Assembly: GCA_037481695.1 (NCBI GenBank)
Contig: JBBFLE010000015.1
Location: 1 to 64,000, forward strand
From: a bacterium
GTDB lineage: Bacteria; Desulfobacterota; Desulfocorpusculales; Desulfocorpusculum
Length of the DNA: 64,000 bases
Reading direction: 5' to 3'
In this document: positions 1 through 8,234 of the stretch, piece after piece
Layout: each line of letters begins with the position of its first letter
Numbering within the stretch: position 1 is the first letter of the stretch
The notes under the pieces: generated by a model
The model's database searches: none
Told to the model about the DNA's origin: nothing
Seen by the model: only the letters and a program-made list of their open reading frames with translations
Translations under genes and position numbers: made by a program

Positions 1-197
1 TCTCTGCGGCCTTGGCGATCTTGGCGCGAGGAGAGGGGGTGTGGGGGTACAAAAAAGCAAAACCATTTCTCGCGCAGAGACGCAGGGAGCGCAGAGGGAA
101 AACCCTTTTTTCCCGGGCTGCGGAGGCAGCCCCCCCCGCTTTGCGGGGGAAAAAAAGAATTTCTCTGCGAGCTTGGCGTCTTGGCGCGAGGAGAGGG
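1..197. repeat. Cluster of short intergenic repeats (two direct, one inverted copy)
   Basis: A 36-37 nt unit built on the phrase CTTGGCGCGAGGAGAGGG occurs at 1-37 and again at 162-197. A diverged copy in the opposite orientation lies at about 66-98. Two perfect hairpins sit between them: 115-121 with 126-132, and 133-139 with 143-149. The second is followed by an A-run on the plus strand and by no T-run on either strand, so neither looks like a terminator. The cluster abuts the 3' end of the deacetylase gene. Short CTCTGCG/CTTGGCG repeats of this kind are dispersed non-coding elements in many genomes; that comparison is from memory. Confidence 0.6.
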
Positions 198-198
198 T

Positions 199-1134
199 TC
201 ATGGGGTTGGACAGACATTTCTTTGCTTCCAGAAGGTGGCTACTTCCCTGGGGAGGGCGTGCCAGTAGGATCCTTCGTAGTCAGACCTCACATGCTCCAG
301 GAAGTCTTCGTAAAGGGTGGCCGGGTAAGTCAGGCCAGAGTTCTCACTGCTCCCGAAATCCATGTAATCCGGATGGGCGTTAAGTAGAGCCATGCCACCT
401 TGTTGGGCGATCCAGGCCAGCTTCTCTTTCCAGATGGCAATATCCTTCTCCCGCATCAGCACAAAGAGGGTGTGATCCTGGGGGAGGGTGTAGGGTAGCT
501 CGATGAAGGAGCTACTCGAGTCACCTGGGTTTGTGGAGTCGGGGACAAAGGGGAATATGCTCCTTACGCCTTGGGGTTGGGGTTCGAAGGGATCTGTGTC
601 GAAGCTTGAGGAATCATACAGGATGTCTAGCAGCTGGAGCAGTCCAAAGTCCCTGTTCATGCTGGGTGCGCGAAAGCCCACAGCGCCCCACTCCTTGAGG
701 TAATGGTTTATCCTTGGAGCCTCTTTGAGAAATCTGCCCGCTGGGGAAAAGAAGTTTCCGCTGTGGGTCAAGCCGTGAAGGCCGATCTCGAAACCGTTAT
801 CCAAAAGAAAACGATGTAGCTCCCGATCAGGCGCATAGTCCTCTGCAACAAAGTTGAAAGAGGAGCGAAAGCCCTTGCTCATCTCCAGCTCTGCCAACTG
901 CCTGCATTTTTTTTGGCCCCGGGCGGTTTCCACATCGTGGGTAAGAACCAGGGAGAATCTCTTTCCTTCAGGCCAGCCCGACCATCCAGGAGGTTGAGTG
1001 CCGGCCCTCTGGTCAATGGGCCAGACATCCCTGTGCTGCCTCAACTGATAGCGTACCACGATCCTTCGAAGGGCTATCTGGATGCGCCTGGGGATGGCGG
1101 GTTTGATGTGGTAATAAAGCCTGTGCAAAAACAT
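199..1134 (-). CDS. Polysaccharide deacetylase (NodB-like) family protein
   Basis: This 311-residue protein has hallmarks of the NodB/CE4 fold: THDVET near residue 68 (metal-binding Asp pair region) and GLHGLTHSG near residue 137 (the HxxxH-type zinc site). FRAPS follows near residue 175, the usual substrate-groove motif. Such enzymes remove N-acetyl groups from exported or cell-wall sugars. It ends the surface-polysaccharide gene group on this strand. An in-frame GTG two codons upstream (1140) is an alternative start; the ATG was chosen because an AAGGT stretch precedes it. No signal peptide is evident. The precise substrate is unknown. Confidence 0.8.
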   Translation of the reverse strand: MFLHRLYYHIKPAIPRRIQIALRRIVVRYQLRQHRDVWPIDQRAGTQPPGWSGWPEGKRFSLVLTHDVETARGQKKCRQLAELEMSKGFRSSFNFVAEDYAPDRELHRFLLDNGFEIGLHGLTHSGNFFSPAGRFLKEAPRINHYLKEWGAVGFRAPSMNRDFGLLQLLDILYDSSSFDTDPFEPQPQGVRSIFPFVPDSTNPGDSSSSFIELPYTLPQDHTLFVLMREKDIAIWKEKLAWIAQQGGMALLNAHPDYMDFGSSENSGLTYPATLYEDFLEHVRSDYEGSYWHALPREVATFWKQRNVCPTP

Positions 1135-1159
1135 TCGCACCTTGGTTGAGTTGGCGGGA

Positions 1160-1390
1160 TTACACGGGGTGCCCGCCTAAGCTGGCTGTGGAGCCTTGAT
1201 CAGTAAGTCGGGTAAGGTAAGTGCGTGAGCGGTACAACTCCTGGAGAAATGTGTCCATCTCCCCCTTCCAAGTGCCAAATAGATCCACAAGCGAATCTGC
1301 CGAAGGGCCGAGCCTTCCCCTGACTGCCCTCTTGATTCTCCAGAGACGCTCCTCGATATCGCTAATCTCTCGCAAGATATCAGACCCCAT
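1160..1390 (-). CDS. Small charged hypothetical protein (76 aa)
   Basis: I do not recognise the family. The start was set at the ATG at 1390 because an excellent ribosome binding site (GGGGGGAGGTAGCC) lies directly upstream; the frame is open further upstream but lacks such a site. The product is helical-looking and rich in Glu and Arg (DIEERLWRIKRAVRG), with no membrane segment or Cys pair. It lies between the FemAB-like gene and the deacetylase gene on the same strand, so it is probably co-transcribed with them. It could be a small regulator or antitoxin-like protein, but nothing in the sequence proves that. Confidence 0.5.
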   Translation of the reverse strand: MGSDILREISDIEERLWRIKRAVRGRLGPSADSLVDLFGTWKGEMDTFLQELYRSRTYLTRLTDQGSTASLGGHPV

Positions 1391-1536
1391 GGCTACCTCC
1401 CCCCTTTCTCGGAATATACCACTACTGGATGTCTGCGAGAATGGGTGGCTTAAGGTTTCAGTTACTTGAGTCACATGACTGGAGCCAATGGATTGAATCA
1501 GAAAGCTTGAAGGTGGAGAGATCCTCTCAATGGGAT

Positions 1537-2583
1537 TCATGCCATGTACGGATAAAGCACGGAGCCCAGAAGCCTCAGAACCGGAAGCGGGAAGCGAGAC
1601 AAGATAAAGCTGTGCCAGCCGGTCTCCCTGGAGCTAAGCCTGGTAAAGGCTTTGGTCTTGAGGTCATAGCGGTAATAGTCTATGGGCGCTTCCAGAGAGG
1701 CCCAACCTCTTTTGAACTGAAGAAGGCCTGTGTTGCCAGGATGGGTCCTTCCCAGAGACAAAGTGGAACAGCCCCTTCGCATGCACTCTCTCATGCCTTC
1801 CCACATCACCAGGTTGTTGGCCCTGAGGGGCTCTGCAGCCTGGGCCGAAGCCCCGTACTTGAAGATGGCCCTGGGGCCCAGGTGAAGGAACACGGCCCCC
1901 GAGACCACTGTCCCCCTGTGATAGGCCAGGACCAAAAAGCCCTTGTCCCTTGAGACAGCATGCTCCCAAAGCTTCAAAAAAAAGCCAAGAGGCTGTGGGG
2001 GAAGGCCGTGTTTTTTCCTAATCAGACATTGAAGACCGTAAAAGACCCTCATGGCCTGGCCGCTTTTTTCCACCCTGGCCTCAACACCCTCTCTTTGGGC
2101 CTTCTTAACATTTCTCCTTGTGCTATCCCGAAAAGAGCCCAAGAGCCTCTCTTCCCCTTGAGCCAGATCAACCCAATGTCCCAGGTACTTCAATGCTGGC
2201 ACAGCCCCCCCCAAGAGCCCCTGCCCGCCCCGCCATTCCACGCTTTTCCAACCCAGCCTGCGGCCAAGGCAGATCAAGCTTTCCATGAGGGCTTCCTTGT
2301 GCCTGGATTCATTCAAAAGGGGCATGCACTCATCTGTAAAGGGAAGACCCACCCCCTTGTTGCCTGTAAATGCGTTTCTCACATGCATCAAGGGCATGAG
2401 AAGCCCAAAATGGCCATCTTGCATTGTGGCCAGGTACCTGGGTCTGAAGCCGTAAGTTTCCCTCAGAACCGAAGCCCAGGCAGATGAATGGAAAAAGGAA
2501 GCCTCAGGAGTGGCACTCAGTAGCTCCTCGTATCCCGGGCATGAAAGAGGGTCAACGACATCAATGGGAAGAGAATTGAACAT
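1537..2583 (-). CDS. FemAB/GNAT-fold family protein of the exopolysaccharide locus
   Basis: The 348 residues have the layout of FemAB-like peptidyl- or acyltransferases with two GNAT-like halves. FFHSSAWASVLRETYGF near residue 30 is the typical entry to the first half. DSTRRNVKKAQREGVEAR near residue 155 precedes the second half, and FKYGASAQ..LRANNLVMWEGM near residue 245 matches the acetyl-transferase-like core. Relatives of this size are commonly encoded in exopolysaccharide loci, including those linked to exosortase/PEP-CTERM systems; no exosortase is in this window. The protein is probably cytoplasmic and modifies a cell-surface precursor with an acyl or aminoacyl group. The acceptor cannot be read from sequence. 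Confidence 0.75.
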   Translation of the reverse strand: MFNSLPIDVVDPLSCPGYEELLSATPEASFFHSSAWASVLRETYGFRPRYLATMQDGHFGLLMPLMHVRNAFTGNKGVGLPFTDECMPLLNESRHKEALMESLICLGRRLGWKSVEWRGGQGLLGGAVPALKYLGHWVDLAQGEERLLGSFRDSTRRNVKKAQREGVEARVEKSGQAMRVFYGLQCLIRKKHGLPPQPLGFFLKLWEHAVSRDKGFLVLAYHRGTVVSGAVFLHLGPRAIFKYGASAQAAEPLRANNLVMWEGMRECMRRGCSTLSLGRTHPGNTGLLQFKRGWASLEAPIDYYRYDLKTKAFTRLSSRETGWHSFILSRFPLPVLRLLGSVLYPYMA

Positions 2584-2815
2584 CCACCAGTTCAGGCTCT
2601 GGAACTTGAGGGGAAGGCTTGGCCCTTTTAGGGGTCCTGACTGCTCAGAGGTCTTGGCCTTCCCAGTTACTAATCAGCGTGTTCCTCAGGTTATCTACAG
2701 TCTCGATGACAGCACAGGCCGCCCCCAGAGAATCCTCGGCCTCGGCCTAACCAGTGCTGTCGAAATCTTCCGTAGTCCACATCAATACGCCTGGAAGGGA
2801 GAACAAAGTTGGCTT

Positions 2816-2929
2816 TCATTGCGGAAAGCACGCCAATCCTTTATCACAGGGGAGTTTGAGCTGGTTGCCCAACTTTTTCTTAAGCCTGGCAGCAATCAAT
2901 TCCAAGGCCTTTTTCTCGTGAATAAACAT
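2816..2929 (-). pseudogene. Possible remnant of a small nucleotidyltransferase-like gene
   Basis: In the 417-nt gap between the FemAB-like gene and the aminotransferase, the minus strand opens with an ATG. It reads KKALELIAARLKKKLGNQLK, which resembles the N-terminal helix of MNT-type nucleotidyltransferases (often followed by an FGSRARG motif). The frame stops after 37 codons and the expected motif does not appear. Further down in another frame there is a helical AEDSLGAACAVIETVDNLR segment, again without a start. I read this as a decayed gene, but the similarity is weak and rests on memory. The remainder of 2584-3000 shows no other convincing coding sequence. Confidence 0.3.
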
Positions 2930-3000
2930 GGGACTGGTTTTTGAACCGCTATATCTGGGACTCGAAGATTCAGTCCGAAACTTTATAGCGTAAAGCAGCC

Positions 3001-4170
3001 TCAGGGGCCCACAAACTCCCTGATACTCTGCGCTATGTAGCGGATCTGCTCCTCTTCCAGCTCCGGGAACATGGGAAGGGAGAGGATCTCCCTGGAGGCC
3101 TTGCTGGCCTGCGGAAAGTCTCCATTGGAGTAGTTCAAGTGCCTGTACGCCTTCAGGTTGGGAAGAGCCGTGGGGTAATGGATGCCCGTGCTCACACCCT
3201 TTTGCTGGAGATGGGCCTGGAGCTCTTCCCTCTGTGCCTTGCCCACCCTGACCACATAGAGGTGATAGACAGCCTTCACATGCTCTGCCTCCTTGGGTAG
3301 CACCAGGCCAGAGTCCTTAAGGTAGCTATTATAAAGGGAGGCGTTTTGCCTTCGGAGCTCTGTCCAGTGCTCCAGTCGGCGCAGCTTCACGTCCAGGATG
3401 GCTGCCTGGAGCCCATCCAAGCGGCTGTTGACACCTTCCAGCTCGTGGTCATACTTGTCCAGGCGGCCATGGTTGCCGAACATCCTTATTTTCTGGGCCA
3501 GGTTGCCGTCATTTGTGACCACGGCCCCCCCGTCTCCATATGCACCCAGGTTCTTGCCTGGATAGAAGCTGAAACAGCCCGCATCCCCCATGGAGCCCAC
3601 CTTCCTGCCCTTGTACAGGGCACCGTGGGCCTGGGCCGCATCCTCCACCACCAAAAGCCCGTACCTGCGGGCGATCCCCAGTATGGCATCCATGTCAGCC
3701 GGGTGGCCGTACAGGTGGACCGGGATGACGGCCTTGGGCACTGTACAGGAGGTGCAGGCTCTGGAAAAGCTGTTGCCGGGCCTGTTGCTCCTGTTGGAGC
3801 GCTGCTTCAAGAGGTCTTCCAGGCAGTTGGGATCCATGGTGTAGGTCACAGGATCGATGTCCACGAAAACCGGAAGCCCCCCTGCCATGCTCACGGCCTC
3901 GGATGTGGCAATGAAGCTGTTGGCAGGCACGAAGACCTCATCGCCTGGCCCCACACCCAGCATCTTCAGGGCCAAGAACAAAGCATCTGTGCCGTTGGCC
4001 ACCCCCACGCAGTGTTTCACTCCGCAAAAGGCTGCAAAGTTTTGCTCGAAGGCCGCCACGTACTTGCCCCCAATGAAGGCGCTTTCGGAGATGACCTGAG
4101 CCAGGCTCTGGTCTATCTCGGGCTTGATGGAAAGGTACTGGCGCTTTAGGTCAACGAGTGGGATATGCAT
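3001..4170 (-). CDS. DegT/DnrJ/EryC1/StrS-type sugar aminotransferase (WbpE-like)
   Basis: PLP-dependent enzyme (389 aa from the chosen ATG) that transfers an amino group to a keto-sugar nucleotide. Visible family features: VPLVDL-like start ([10 protein letters not shown]), the [13 protein letters not shown] phosphate-binding segment, [10 protein letters not shown] (the Asp contacting PLP) and [17 protein letters not shown] with the Schiff-base lysine. The start was placed at 4170, where GGAGAGCAAG precedes the ATG; the frame runs 42 codons further up into the acyltransferase gene. With the next two genes it forms an oxidoreductase, acetyltransferase and aminotransferase trio like WbpB/WbpD/WbpE, which builds 2,3-diamino uronic sugars such as UDP-GlcNAc3NAcA. 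Substrate assignment is by context. Confidence 0.85.
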   Translation of the reverse strand: MHIPLVDLKRQYLSIKPEIDQSLAQVISESAFIGGKYVAAFEQNFAAFCGVKHCVGVANGTDALFLALKMLGVGPGDEVFVPANSFIATSEAVSMAGGLPVFVDIDPVTYTMDPNCLEDLLKQRSNRSNRPGNSFSRACTSCTVPKAVIPVHLYGHPADMDAILGIARRYGLLVVEDAAQAHGALYKGRKVGSMGDAGCFSFYPGKNLGAYGDGGAVVTNDGNLAQKIRMFGNHGRLDKYDHELEGVNSRLDGLQAAILDVKLRRLEHWTELRRQNASLYNSYLKDSGLVLPKEAEHVKAVYHLYVVRVGKAQREELQAHLQQKGVSTGIHYPTALPNLKAYRHLNYSNGDFPQASKASREILSLPMFPELEEEQIRYIAQSIREFVGP

Positions 4171-4243
4171 CTTGCTCTCCGAAAAAGAGTTGGTGGAGCA
4201 AACCCTTGGGTCCACCAAAAAGCGTGGCCCGTGGCCAGGTTCC

Positions 4244-4708
4244 CTACAGCTTCCGCAAGAGCCGGGCTGGGTTGCCGCAGTAGATCCCCCTGACATTGAT
4301 ATCCTTGGAGACCACAGAGCCGGCCCCTATGACCGTGCCGTCACAGATCCTAACGGGCAAAATTGTGGCATTGGTTCCTATGGAGACCCTGTTGCCGATG
4401 ACCGTCTCATGCCATAGGGAGGGATCTTTGCCCGCAGGCCCACCCGAGCGGAAAAGATCATTCACAAACATGGCACCGTGGGAGATGAAACAGTCATCCC
4501 CTATGGTGACCAGTTCGCAGATGAAGGCATGGGATTGGATTCTACAGCGCTTGCCTATGCGCACCCCTCTTTGGATCTCCACAAAGGGGCCCACGAAGCT
4601 CTCGTCTCCTATCTGGCATTCATAGAGGTTCACGGGCTCCACCACGGTCACCCCGGAGCCGAAAACCACATCCCGAATCTGACTCTTGAGTAATCTGGGC
4701 TGGTTCAT
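4244..4708 (-). CDS. Hexapeptide-repeat sugar N-acetyltransferase (WbpD-like)
   Basis: A 154-residue left-handed beta-helix acyltransferase. The hexapeptide pattern is clear in [40 protein letters not shown] and [26 protein letters not shown] carries the likely catalytic His, and [10 protein letters not shown] is the common C-terminal ending. It is encoded between an oxidoreductase and a DegT aminotransferase, as in WbpB-WbpD-WbpE type clusters, so it probably acetylates the 3-amino group of a UDP-amino-uronic acid in the cytoplasm. Trimer assembly is usual for the family. Confidence 0.85.
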   Translation of the reverse strand: MNQPRLLKSQIRDVVFGSGVTVVEPVNLYECQIGDESFVGPFVEIQRGVRIGKRCRIQSHAFICELVTIGDDCFISHGAMFVNDLFRSGGPAGKDPSLWHETVIGNRVSIGTNATILPVRICDGTVIGAGSVVSKDINVRGIYCGNPARLLRKL

Positions 4709-4730
4709 GGGATGGGGCTTTCCCCTGGCC

Positions 4731-5810
4731 TCAACCCAGCTTTGCAGCGGCCATTTCCACCCCGTTTATGGGATGGGCGGCCTTGTGGTTGGCCAGCCCC
4801 CTGTAAAGCACGGGCATGAAACGGCCCTGGGCCTTAATGGATCTCTGGGCTGCCTCCAGCACCGAGACCACCTTGAGGCCGCTGAAGCCGTCGCTTCTGG
4901 GAATCTTGTTGTACTTGATGCAGTCCACAAAGTGCTGAAGCTCCACCTTGAGGGGCTCATAGTCCTCGATGCGAGGGCTGAAGATGTCCCCGTAACGATA
5001 CGCAAAGTGGAACTCCCCGAAGGTTTCATAGTAGGGAGGGGCGTCCACTCCCTTGTCATAGATCTTTATCTTCTCCTGGGTTGAGATGTCGTCGTACACA
5101 AGCATTTTCTTGCTGCCCACGAAGGTGGTCCTTCTTATCTTGTTGGGATCTAGCCAGCTCACGTGCACGAAGGCGATCACGCCGTTGTCATAGTTCAAGG
5201 TGACCGTGGCCACATCCTCAATGCCTTTTTTGTAATGGGATGTGCCCTGGGCATTTACCCCCAAGGGGCTCTTGTCCAGCACATAGTTGATGATGGATAT
5301 GTCGTGGGGGGCCAGGTCCCAAACCACGTTTATATCCTGCTGGAAAAGCCCCAGGTTCACCCTGGTGCTGCTCACATACAAGATTTCTCCCAGCTCCCCG
5401 GAGGCTATGATTTCCTTGATCTTGTTCACAGCCGCTGTGTACTCAAAGGTGTGGCCCACCATGATGAGCCTGTTCATGTCCGAGGCCAGCTCTATGAGCT
5501 CCAGGCACTTCCTGGAGGAATTGGCCATGGGCTTCTCCACCATTAGGTGCTTGCCCCTCTTGAGGATCATCTCGCCCAAGACGTGGTGAGTATGCACAGG
5601 AGTGGCCACTGCCACTGCCTCTATCTTGGGATCCTCCAGGAGATCCTCCACCCTGGTGGTTAGCTCCACCGTGGGAAAAAGCCTGCCCACGCGCGCAAGC
5701 TTGGTCTCATCCGTGTCGCAGCAGGAAACTCCTTTTACATCAGGTAGCTGAAGAAAATTCCTTATGAGGTTGGGACCCCAATATCCACATCCTATGACCC
5801 CGACTTTCAT
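4731..5810 (-). CDS. Gfo/Idh/MocA-family NAD(P)-dependent sugar oxidoreductase (WbpB-like)
   Basis: The 359-aa protein starts with the Rossmann motif GVIGCGYWGPNLIRN, then AVAVATPVHTHH and the family signature MVEKPMA near residue 95. The C-terminal alpha/beta domain includes DLAPHDISI with the catalytic-site His. A strong GGAGGTCGCC ribosome binding site precedes the ATG. It is the first gene of the amino-sugar trio that runs toward the aminotransferase. WbpB oxidises the C3 hydroxyl of a UDP-GlcNAc-uronic acid to give the 3-keto substrate of the aminotransferase; by position this gene should do the same. MviM-like dehydrogenases with other substrates are the main alternative. Confidence 0.85.
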   Translation of the reverse strand: MKVGVIGCGYWGPNLIRNFLQLPDVKGVSCCDTDETKLARVGRLFPTVELTTRVEDLLEDPKIEAVAVATPVHTHHVLGEMILKRGKHLMVEKPMANSSRKCLELIELASDMNRLIMVGHTFEYTAAVNKIKEIIASGELGEILYVSSTRVNLGLFQQDINVVWDLAPHDISIINYVLDKSPLGVNAQGTSHYKKGIEDVATVTLNYDNGVIAFVHVSWLDPNKIRRTTFVGSKKMLVYDDISTQEKIKIYDKGVDAPPYYETFGEFHFAYRYGDIFSPRIEDYEPLKVELQHFVDCIKYNKIPRSDGFSGLKVVSVLEAAQRSIKAQGRFMPVLYRGLANHKAAHPINGVEMAAAKLG

Positions 5811-5932
5811 GGCGACCTCCTATGCCAATGGCTGGATGCCAGCTGCATACCCAAGGGTTTTTGCTTGATCCCCCAATCAAGGGCTCTTAGAGCCAGATGC
5901 GCTCATCTGTGAGCCTTGAGTTTCCTCTTTTA

Positions 5933-7300
5933 TCAACACGCGCCCCTGGTGGTGAAAACAGCCTTGAATGTCTTTAGAAGGATCCAAAGATCCAGCCACA
6001 AGCACTGTTTTTCCACATAGCGCAAATCCAGCCTCACCTGTTCCTCAAAGGTGGTGGTGGCCCTGCCGCAGACCTGCCACAGCCCCGTTATGCCCGGCCT
6101 GGCCTCCAGAAGCCTCCTTAGCTGCCAGCTCTTGTAATGCTCCACCTCGTAAGGAATGGGCGGTCTTGGGCCCACCAGACTCATCTCCCCCTTGAGAACA
6201 TTGAAGAGCTGGGGAAGTTCATCCAGGCTCGTGATGCGAAGGATCCTGCCCAGAGGAGTGACCCTGGGATCCCTGGCCAGTTTGAAGAAGGTCTTGCCCT
6301 TGAGATCATGGGTTTCGGCCCTGTTCTCTATGAGCCTCGTGACGTATTCCCTGTGGAGGCTCTGGTCGCAGTTGTGATACATGGTGCGAAATTTTAAGAA
6401 GGTGAAACTTTTGCCGTTTTGTCCCATCCTTGTCTGACGGAAAAGCACAGGACCTGGAGAGGTGAGCTTTATGCCAGCAGCTATGACCAACATCACAGGG
6501 CCCAGAAACACCAATGCTAAGGAGCCTCCCAACAGATCCAGGCATCTTCTTGCCAAACTGTCCATCCGGCCCCAAAAAGAAGACTTGACCCTGCCTGCAC
6601 AGGGGCTGGTGCACTCCAGAAAACCCCAATCCGCGCTGCAATCTTGAGCCCCAGAGTTTCCAAGGCCGCCCTGGCATTGGCATCCATCCGCAGCGGTCAC
6701 CTGGCCTGAGTCATTGCCCAGGAGGTTTTCCGTTAGGGTCTTGGGATATTCCAGAATACGGAAGGCCTGGCCCTGCTCAGCCAAGGCCCCAAGAGCGCAT
6801 CGCTCCATGCCCGCCAGAAACCCCCTCAGCCTCTCAAGAACCTTCTGGGCCTCTTGTTCCGTGGTATCTGGAAGCAACAAGCCCAGCTCCGCCTCCCCGT
6901 ACCAGCCCAGCACATCCGAGAGCCTTGTAGTGCGTGAGAAATTCCTCAGGGCCTGCACGAGAAAGCCCAACTCCACCCCTGAGCCCATGGCCTGCTCCAG
7001 TGAAATCAGAAGAAGAGAAAAGCAATGTCCATTGCGGTCACAGCGGCTCCTCTCCTCTCTCAGACGCTGAAGAAAGTTCTCCCTTCCGCAGACCGCCTTG
7101 GGGCTCTGGGTGTGCTGATGGCTATATGTTTTCCAGGGCAGCCGTCCCACAGCCGCCAGCCTTATGGATGAAGGAGTAGGTCTCCCAGGTCCTTCTGCGG
7201 GAGCCCGCACGCTTTCCCGGCCAAACGCATCCCCTTTTTCCGGCTCTACAAGAGGGGAGTGCACCCCGTGGGCTTTCTGGGTCATCTGGAAGCCTTCCAT
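5933..7300 (-). CDS. Degenerate GGDEF-like domain fused to an initiating sugar transferase
   Basis: The C-terminal part (about residues 245-455) is a bacterial sugar transferase that primes polysaccharide synthesis by moving a sugar-1-phosphate onto undecaprenyl phosphate. Signs are KRxxDLLG-like [10 protein letters not shown], one hydrophobic membrane segment (about 257-278), [43 protein letters not shown] and [14 protein letters not shown]. The N-terminal part (about residues 72-190) resembles a GGDEF domain but reads [19 protein letters not shown] where an active enzyme has RYGGDEF. The usual multi-helix CoA-binding-like N terminus of WbaP/WcaJ is missing. It could sense a nucleotide but should not make c-di-GMP. 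It is the upstream gene of the sugar-modifying genes that follow. Confidence 0.85.
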   Translation of the reverse strand: MEGFQMTQKAHGVHSPLVEPEKGDAFGRESVRAPAEGPGRPTPSSIRLAAVGRLPWKTYSHQHTQSPKAVCGRENFLQRLREERSRCDRNGHCFSLLLISLEQAMGSGVELGFLVQALRNFSRTTRLSDVLGWYGEAELGLLLPDTTEQEAQKVLERLRGFLAGMERCALGALAEQGQAFRILEYPKTLTENLLGNDSGQVTAADGCQCQGGLGNSGAQDCSADWGFLECTSPCAGRVKSSFWGRMDSLARRCLDLLGGSLALVFLGPVMLVIAAGIKLTSPGPVLFRQTRMGQNGKSFTFLKFRTMYHNCDQSLHREYVTRLIENRAETHDLKGKTFFKLARDPRVTPLGRILRITSLDELPQLFNVLKGEMSLVGPRPPIPYEVEHYKSWQLRRLLEARPGITGLWQVCGRATTTFEEQVRLDLRYVEKQCLWLDLWILLKTFKAVFTTRGAC

Positions 7301-7479
7301 TTTCTCTTTCCTTTTGCCTACAAGACATTGCTCTCAGAGGCCTGAGCAAAGCCGCCCGTCTAAGCCCGGATCATCCATCAAGATGGGCAAGCTTGGGGCC
7401 GGGATGCATCCCCAAGCCGACTTCATGAGCTCTCACCCCTGGATCCACTGGCCCCAAGCAACACTCTTGTATGCTTTTT

Positions 7480-8130
7480 CTACACATGAATGATCCCTCT
7501 TCTTATGGCCTCCTTGGTCCATTGGGCCACGCTTCTCATATTGAGTTTCTCCATGATGTGGTACTTATGGGTCTCTACGGTCTTGGGGCTGATACAGAGG
7601 AAGTCGGCGGTTTTCTTGACAGAGTTGCCCTCTGCCAGAAGCTGGAAGACCTGCCTTTCCCTGGGGCTTAGCAGATCAAAGGGATCTGTCTGCTCCTTTC
7701 GCTCCAGTACCTCCTCCAGATGGCGGGCTATGAATTCAGGGGCGTTTTCGCTGAAGAAGGTGCCGTCTTTTTTGACCACCTGCACGGCCATATAAAGATC
7801 CGAGATGGGGCTACTTTTGAGCACGTACGCGGATATCCCGGCCTTGAGAAGATGGACCAGAAACTCCCTGTAAGAGTGCATGGTGTAGATTATGATCTTG
7901 GTCCTGGGGGACATCTTCTTGATCTGATAGGTGCATTCCACCCCGTTGAAATGGGGCATGGCCAGATCCAGTATCACTATGTCGGGATGGGTTTTCTCAA
8001 AGACCTTCAAGGCCTGGCGGGGCTCAGATACCATGCCCACGATCTCCACGTCTTCCTGCTTGCCCAGGCCTGTGGCTATTCCATGGAGAACAACCTCGTG
8101 GTCATCTATGAGCAGAACTCTTGTCTTCAT
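7480..8130 (-). CDS. NarL/FixJ-family response regulator
   Basis: A 216-aa two-domain regulator. The N-terminal receiver has the acidic pocket LLIDDHE, the phospho-acceptor Asp in DIVILDLAMP (near residue 55), the switch Thr/Ser region and LKSSP with the conserved Lys. The C-terminal LuxR-type helix-turn-helix reads LSPRERQVFQLLAEGNSVKKTADFL in two parts, followed by SPKTVETHKYHIMEKL. The sequence lies 104 nt downstream of a receiver-histidine kinase hybrid of the HisKA_3 type, which is the kinase class that pairs with NarL regulators. A role in controlling the adjacent polysaccharide genes is likely by position only. Confidence 0.88.
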   Translation of the reverse strand: MKTRVLLIDDHEVVLHGIATGLGKQEDVEIVGMVSEPRQALKVFEKTHPDIVILDLAMPHFNGVECTYQIKKMSPRTKIIIYTMHSYREFLVHLLKAGISAYVLKSSPISDLYMAVQVVKKDGTFFSENAPEFIARHLEEVLERKEQTDPFDLLSPRERQVFQLLAEGNSVKKTADFLCISPKTVETHKYHIMEKLNMRSVAQWTKEAIRRGIIHV

Positions 8131-8234
8131 TCACGCAAGCTTGCCCCCTCATTGCCGCAAACAGGCCATCTGGGAGGCCAAATCGCAAATGCTGCCGGAA
8201 TCCCTGACCTCATGCTTCCCAAAGCTCTCACTTT

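Noticed and set aside
115-149. Two perfect hairpins near the window start as a terminator
   Set aside because: No T-run follows either hairpin on either strand; the adjacent run is A on the plus strand, so it does not fit intrinsic termination.
2584-2944. Long plus-strand frame through the gap before the aminotransferase
   Set aside because: Composition and lack of a ribosome binding site argue against it; the minus strand gives a more protein-like, though broken, reading.
3346-4149. 267-codon plus-strand frame opposite the aminotransferase gene
   Set aside because: It is an antisense shadow; the minus-strand frame carries all expected catalytic motifs. Similar long shadows lie opposite many other genes because of high third-position GC.
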